Of a stretch of DNA of 64,000 bases, positions 61,094-64,000 are shown in pieces. The notes beneath the pieces are model-generated. The model saw only the letters and a program-made list of their open reading frames with translations, did no database searches and was not told the origin of the DNA. Both the position numbers and the translations under genes were made by a program. How positions within the stretch are numbered: the stretch's first letter is position 1; each line of letters opens with the position of its first letter. The stretch is from Bacillus taeanensis (GTDB taxonomy: Bacteria; Bacillota; Bacilli; Bacillales; UBA6769): positions 248,001 to 312,000 of the forward strand of contig NZ_QOCW01000002.1 in NCBI RefSeq assembly GCF_003318295.1, given 5' to 3'.

Positions 61094-62350
61094 ATGAAGA
61101 CATTACGTGAAGAAACATTACAAATGCACCGCGATCATCAAGGGAAATTAGAGGTGAAAGCAAAAGTTCCTGTTCGAGACGCAAAAGATTTAAGTCTTGC
61201 TTATTCACCAGGGGTAGCGGAACCGTGTAAAGAAATCTATGAAGATCGAAACAAAGTTTATGATTATACGATGAAAGGAAATACGGTCGCTGTTGTTTCC
61301 GACGGGACAGCTGTTTTGGGACTTGGAAACATTGGGCCGGAAGCCGCGATGCCTGTTATGGAAGGAAAAGCTGTTTTATTTAAAAGCTTTGCTGGTGTTG
61401 ATGCGTTTCCAATTTGTTTAAATACAACTGATGTTGAGGAAATCATTGAAACTGTAAAACGTCTTGAGCCGACATTTGGCGGAGTTAATTTAGAAGATAT
61501 TGCAGCGCCGAGATGTTTTGAAATTGAAGAACGTTTAAAGAAAGAGACAAGCATTCCTATTTTTCATGACGATCAACATGGTACAGCAATTGTAACCGCT
61601 GCCGGCCTTGTAAATGCATTAAAGCTTGTAAACAAAAAAATGCAGGATATAAAAGTTGTTGCGAATGGAGCCGGAGCAGCTGGAATTGCCATTATTAAGC
61701 TTCTAAAAAGCTTTGGTGTAAAAGATATGATTTTATGTGACACAAAAGGCGCCATTTATGAAGGTCGTCCTTATGGAATGAATGATATTAAAAACGAAGT
61801 CGCCAAATTTACAAATTCTGAAAAACAAGAAGGATCATTAGAAGACGTGATTAAAGGTGCTGATGTCTTTATCGGTGTATCCGCTGCTGGAGCCTTAACA
61901 AAAGAAATGGTTCAATCAATGAATGACGATGCAATTCTTTTTGCAATGGCAAATCCTATACCTGAAATTATGCCAGCTGAAGCAAAAGAAGCAGGGGCAA
62001 AAGTAATCGGTACAGGTCGCTCTGATTTTCCGAATCAAGTAAATAATGTGCTCGCCTTCCCGGGAATTTTCCGAGGCGCGTTAGATGTACAGGCAACACA
62101 TATTAACGAAGAAATGAAAGTAGCGGCAGTGCTTGCCATTGCGTCACTTGTTTCAGAAGAAGACCTAACAGAAGATTATGTTATTCCGGCACCATTTGAT
62201 GAGAGGGTCGCGCCTGCTGTTGCCGCTGCTGTAGCAAAAGCAGCAATGGAAACAGGAGTAGCGAAAAAGGTTGTTGATCCCGCGGCAGTAGCAGAAAAAA
62301 CGAGACAGCTTTCCATGATTGAAGAGAAGTCACTTATTGGAGTGAACTAA
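61094..62350 (+). CDS. NAD(P)-dependent malic enzyme
   Basis: This 418-residue short-type malic enzyme decarboxylates malate to pyruvate. Catalytic blocks are SLAYSPGVAEPCKEI (Tyr), GGVNLEDIAAPRCFEIE (metal-binding Glu-Asp), PIFHDDQHGTAIV and the Rossmann part VVANGAGAAGIAIIKLL. Bacillus has several (MaeA, MalS, MleA, YtsJ); the length best fits YtsJ or MleA type. It is followed after 42 bases by a malate/citrate transporter gene, so malate uptake and conversion are linked here. The cofactor is not certain. Confidence 0.93.
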   Translation: MKTLREETLQMHRDHQGKLEVKAKVPVRDAKDLSLAYSPGVAEPCKEIYEDRNKVYDYTMKGNTVAVVSDGTAVLGLGNIGPEAAMPVMEGKAVLFKSFAGVDAFPICLNTTDVEEIIETVKRLEPTFGGVNLEDIAAPRCFEIEERLKKETSIPIFHDDQHGTAIVTAAGLVNALKLVNKKMQDIKVVANGAGAAGIAIIKLLKSFGVKDMILCDTKGAIYEGRPYGMNDIKNEVAKFTNSEKQEGSLEDVIKGADVFIGVSAAGALTKEMVQSMNDDAILFAMANPIPEIMPAEAKEAGAKVIGTGRSDFPNQVNNVLAFPGIFRGALDVQATHINEEMKVAAVLAIASLVSEEDLTEDYVIPAPFDERVAPAVAAAVAKAAMETGVAKKVVDPAAVAEKTRQLSMIEEKSLIGVN

Positions 62351-62392
62351 AAATAATTTCATATACCGTATTAAATTTAAGGAGGAAAAAAT

Positions 62393-63724
62393 ATGGCTGG
62401 TTCAAACGTAGCTAAAAAACTAACAGAAACAACACAAGTTGAAAATTTAGAAAAAGGCTTAAAACCTCAAGGGTTCCAACTTTTCAATACGCCGATTTTA
62501 TGGTTTAGTATTTTTGCCATTATCGCAATTACAGCGATGTATACAGGCCACTTACCTGGAGGAATGATTGGAAGTCTTCTTATTATGATCGTACTGGGCG
62601 AATTATTTGGCTGGATTGGTGATAGAACGCCAATTATTAACAGCTTTCTAGGTGGAGGCGCGATTGTTGCCATTTTTGGTTCTGCTTTTATGGTGTACAG
62701 CAATCTTTTACCTGAAAGCACTGTAACAATGGTTACTGATTTTATGAAAACGGGTGGATTTTTAGACTTTTATATTGCAGCACTTATTACAGGAAGTATT
62801 CTTGGTATGAATTCTAAAATTTTAGTACAAGCAGGCGCACGTTATTTGCTTCCATTATTAGCGGGAGTAGTTGGAGCTGGCGTACTAGCAGGACTTATTG
62901 GTCTTCTCATTGGATACAGCCCGAAAGAAGCAATTTTAGTTATTGCAATGCCAATTATGGGCGGCGGAATGGGTGCTGGTGCGGTACCGATGTCTCAAGT
63001 TTATTCATCAATGCTAGGAAACGAACCTAGTTATTATTTATCCATTTTAGTACCGGCCCTTGCACTAGGAAATGTATTTGCAATTATTTTAGCTAGTTTA
63101 TTAAATAAGCTTGGGGAAATGAAACCTAACCTTAGTGGAAATGGTCAGTTAATGAAAAACTTCCATTATGAAAAAGAAGCAACAACAAAATATGATATCG
63201 GTAAAATGGGTGCAGGAATTCTTGCAGCGGCAGCATTCTTTGTACTAGGTGAACTTCTTGGAGCTTTTATTCCGCTTCATCCTTATGCATTAATGATTCT
63301 TATGGTTGCACTTGTAAAAATCTTAAACCTTATTCCAAGTGCGGTTTCAGAAGGTGCAAGTCAGTGGTATCAATTTGTCGCGAAAAACTGGACATTTGCT
63401 TTATTAATTGGAATTGGTATTGCATACACTGATTTAGATCAAGTTATTAGTGCACTAAGTATTCAATATGTAGTGATCGTTTTTGCGGTTGTACTTGGCG
63501 CAGTTATCGGATCAGGTATTGTTGGTAAGATGATGGGCTTTTATCCAATTGAAGCAGCAATTACAGCAGGACTTTGTATGGCAAACATGGGAGGAACAGG
63601 TGATGTTGCCGTATTATCTGCAGCAAAACGAATGGAATTAATGCCGTTTGCACAAATTTCATCTCGACTTGGCGGCGCGCTCATTCTTCTTCTTGTAGGG
63701 ATTCTCATCCCACTTCTAGTATAA
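62393..63724 (+). CDS. 2-hydroxycarboxylate transporter (MaeN/CimH type)
   Basis: This 443-residue membrane protein has about eleven hydrophobic segments. The 2HCT family takes up malate, citrate or lactate with Na+ or H+. The two family re-entrant loops with GGxG are visible as MPIMGGGMGAGAVPMSQVY and ANMGGTGDVAVLSAAKRMEL. It follows the malic enzyme gene with an AAGGAGG ribosome site. Malate is the likely main substrate. In B. subtilis MaeN and CimH are close relatives; I cannot decide between them. Confidence 0.92.
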   Translation: MAGSNVAKKLTETTQVENLEKGLKPQGFQLFNTPILWFSIFAIIAITAMYTGHLPGGMIGSLLIMIVLGELFGWIGDRTPIINSFLGGGAIVAIFGSAFMVYSNLLPESTVTMVTDFMKTGGFLDFYIAALITGSILGMNSKILVQAGARYLLPLLAGVVGAGVLAGLIGLLIGYSPKEAILVIAMPIMGGGMGAGAVPMSQVYSSMLGNEPSYYLSILVPALALGNVFAIILASLLNKLGEMKPNLSGNGQLMKNFHYEKEATTKYDIGKMGAGILAAAAFFVLGELLGAFIPLHPYALMILMVALVKILNLIPSAVSEGASQWYQFVAKNWTFALLIGIGIAYTDLDQVISALSIQYVVIVFAVVLGAVIGSGIVGKMMGFYPIEAAITAGLCMANMGGTGDVAVLSAAKRMELMPFAQISSRLGGALILLLVGILIPLLV

Positions 63725-63747
63725 AAAGGAATAGGTGTAAAGGATAA

Positions 63748-63790
63748 ACAAAACAAGGAAGGGAGTAAGTCCCTTCTTGTTTTGTTTTTG
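63748..63790 (+). terminator. Terminator of the malic enzyme/transporter unit
   Basis: ACAAAACAAGGAAGGGA pairs with TCCCTTCTTGTTTTGT and a T run follows. Confidence 0.9.
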
Positions 63791-63852
63791 TAGTTTAAGC
63801 AGAAAACCTTTATGATTAAGAAAAGAATAAGTAGTTGAGGGAGAAATGATCT

Positions 63853-64000
63853 GTGTCTATTATTTTAACAATGTTTCTGCTAGGTTCATTATTAGGTTTT
63901 GTTGGAGCAGGGGGAGCAGGATTTATTATTGCAGTTTTAATCCTTCTTTTTCATGTACCGATTCATACGGCATTAGGAACATCACTTGCTGCAATGACAT
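63853..64000 (+). CDS. TauE/SafE-family membrane transporter, 3'-truncated by the window
   Basis: The first 49 residues, from a GTG nine bases after GAGGGAG, read MSIILTMFLLGSLLGFVGAG and go on to VPIHTALGTSLAAMT. The G-x-G-G-A-G pattern and the TALGTSLAAM motif are typical of TauE/SafE sulfite or organosulfonate exporters. The rest lies outside the window. An overlapping ATG frame at 63846 does not encode a membrane protein. Confidence 0.75.
   Translation, partial: MSIILTMFLLGSLLGFVGAGGAGFIIAVLILLFHVPIHTALGTSLAAMT

Overview
The window is AT-rich DNA from a spore-forming member of the Bacillaceae. The reasons are consistent: bacillithiol deacetylase with YojF, a Bacillus-type long SRP RNA, a LiaIHFSR-type envelope-stress operon, a 29-residue YjcZ-type sporulation peptide, a class D sortase, AAGGAGG ribosome sites, frequent TTG/GTG starts, and CcpA-like cre sites. 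I cannot name the genus from sequence alone.

Layout. 1-5 kb: an unknown partial gene, a nitrilase-fold amidase, a class D sortase beside its LPDTA substrate (broken by a stop in the signal peptide), a YjcZ peptide and a zinc alcohol dehydrogenase. 5-8.6 kb: the complete proline pathway (proI-proB-proA). 8.7-16.2 kb: a cation/proton antiporter, then a malonate-type locus. It holds MadL/MadM transporter genes, a GntR regulator, a crotonase-fold protein lacking both hydratase glutamates, a class III CoA-transferase, a 50-residue small protein and a P-loop/Asp23 fusion. Four related palindromes sit at its transcription units. 16.4-20.2 kb: manganese pyrophosphatase and several small or unknown genes. 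20.3-23 kb: SRP RNA, eleven tRNA genes and a tyrosine recombinase, with three look-alike promoters. 23-27.6 kb: LysE exporter, 2-hydroxyacid dehydrogenase, IclR regulator, KDG kinase and KDPG aldolase. 28-33 kb: yojF-bshB2-acyl-CoA dehydrogenase, a four-LysM cell-wall hydrolase and a MATE pump. 33.4-38.1 kb: a LytTR regulator divergent from citrate synthase, a second 50-residue small protein, acetyl-CoA synthetase and an adenylate kinase. 38-44.7 kb: a Tyr/Pro-rich protein, an RsbR-like STAS protein, HAD phosphatase, YukJ, an exonuclease and two decayed genes. 44.8-48.3 kb: the lia operon on the minus strand. 48.5-56.2 kb: peptidase C26, a broken GlpQ, a ThrE-type exporter pair, an Hfq paralogue, galM, azoreductase, a frameshifted gene, a structured noncoding element and an M50-like protein. 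56.3-64 kb: sbcD-sbcC, an FbpB-like peptide, malic enzyme, a malate/citrate symporter and the start of a TauE-family gene.

How the genes fit together. Acetyl-CoA and dicarboxylate metabolism recurs: malonate uptake with CoA transfer, citrate synthase with acetyl-CoA synthetase and adenylate kinase, and malate uptake with malic enzyme. The two related 50-residue proteins occur only at the first two of these loci, which suggests a shared role there. The most novel candidate is the malonate locus: transporter, CoA-transferase, an atypical crotonase and a small protein joined by a shared operator, with no malonate decarboxylase or malonyl-CoA synthetase genes in view.

Five genes are visibly broken (sortase substrate, GlpQ, EAL/GGDEF protein, and two unknowns). 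The in-frame stops are mostly TAA and some breaks lie in homopolymers, so raw reads are needed to separate real decay from sequence error.
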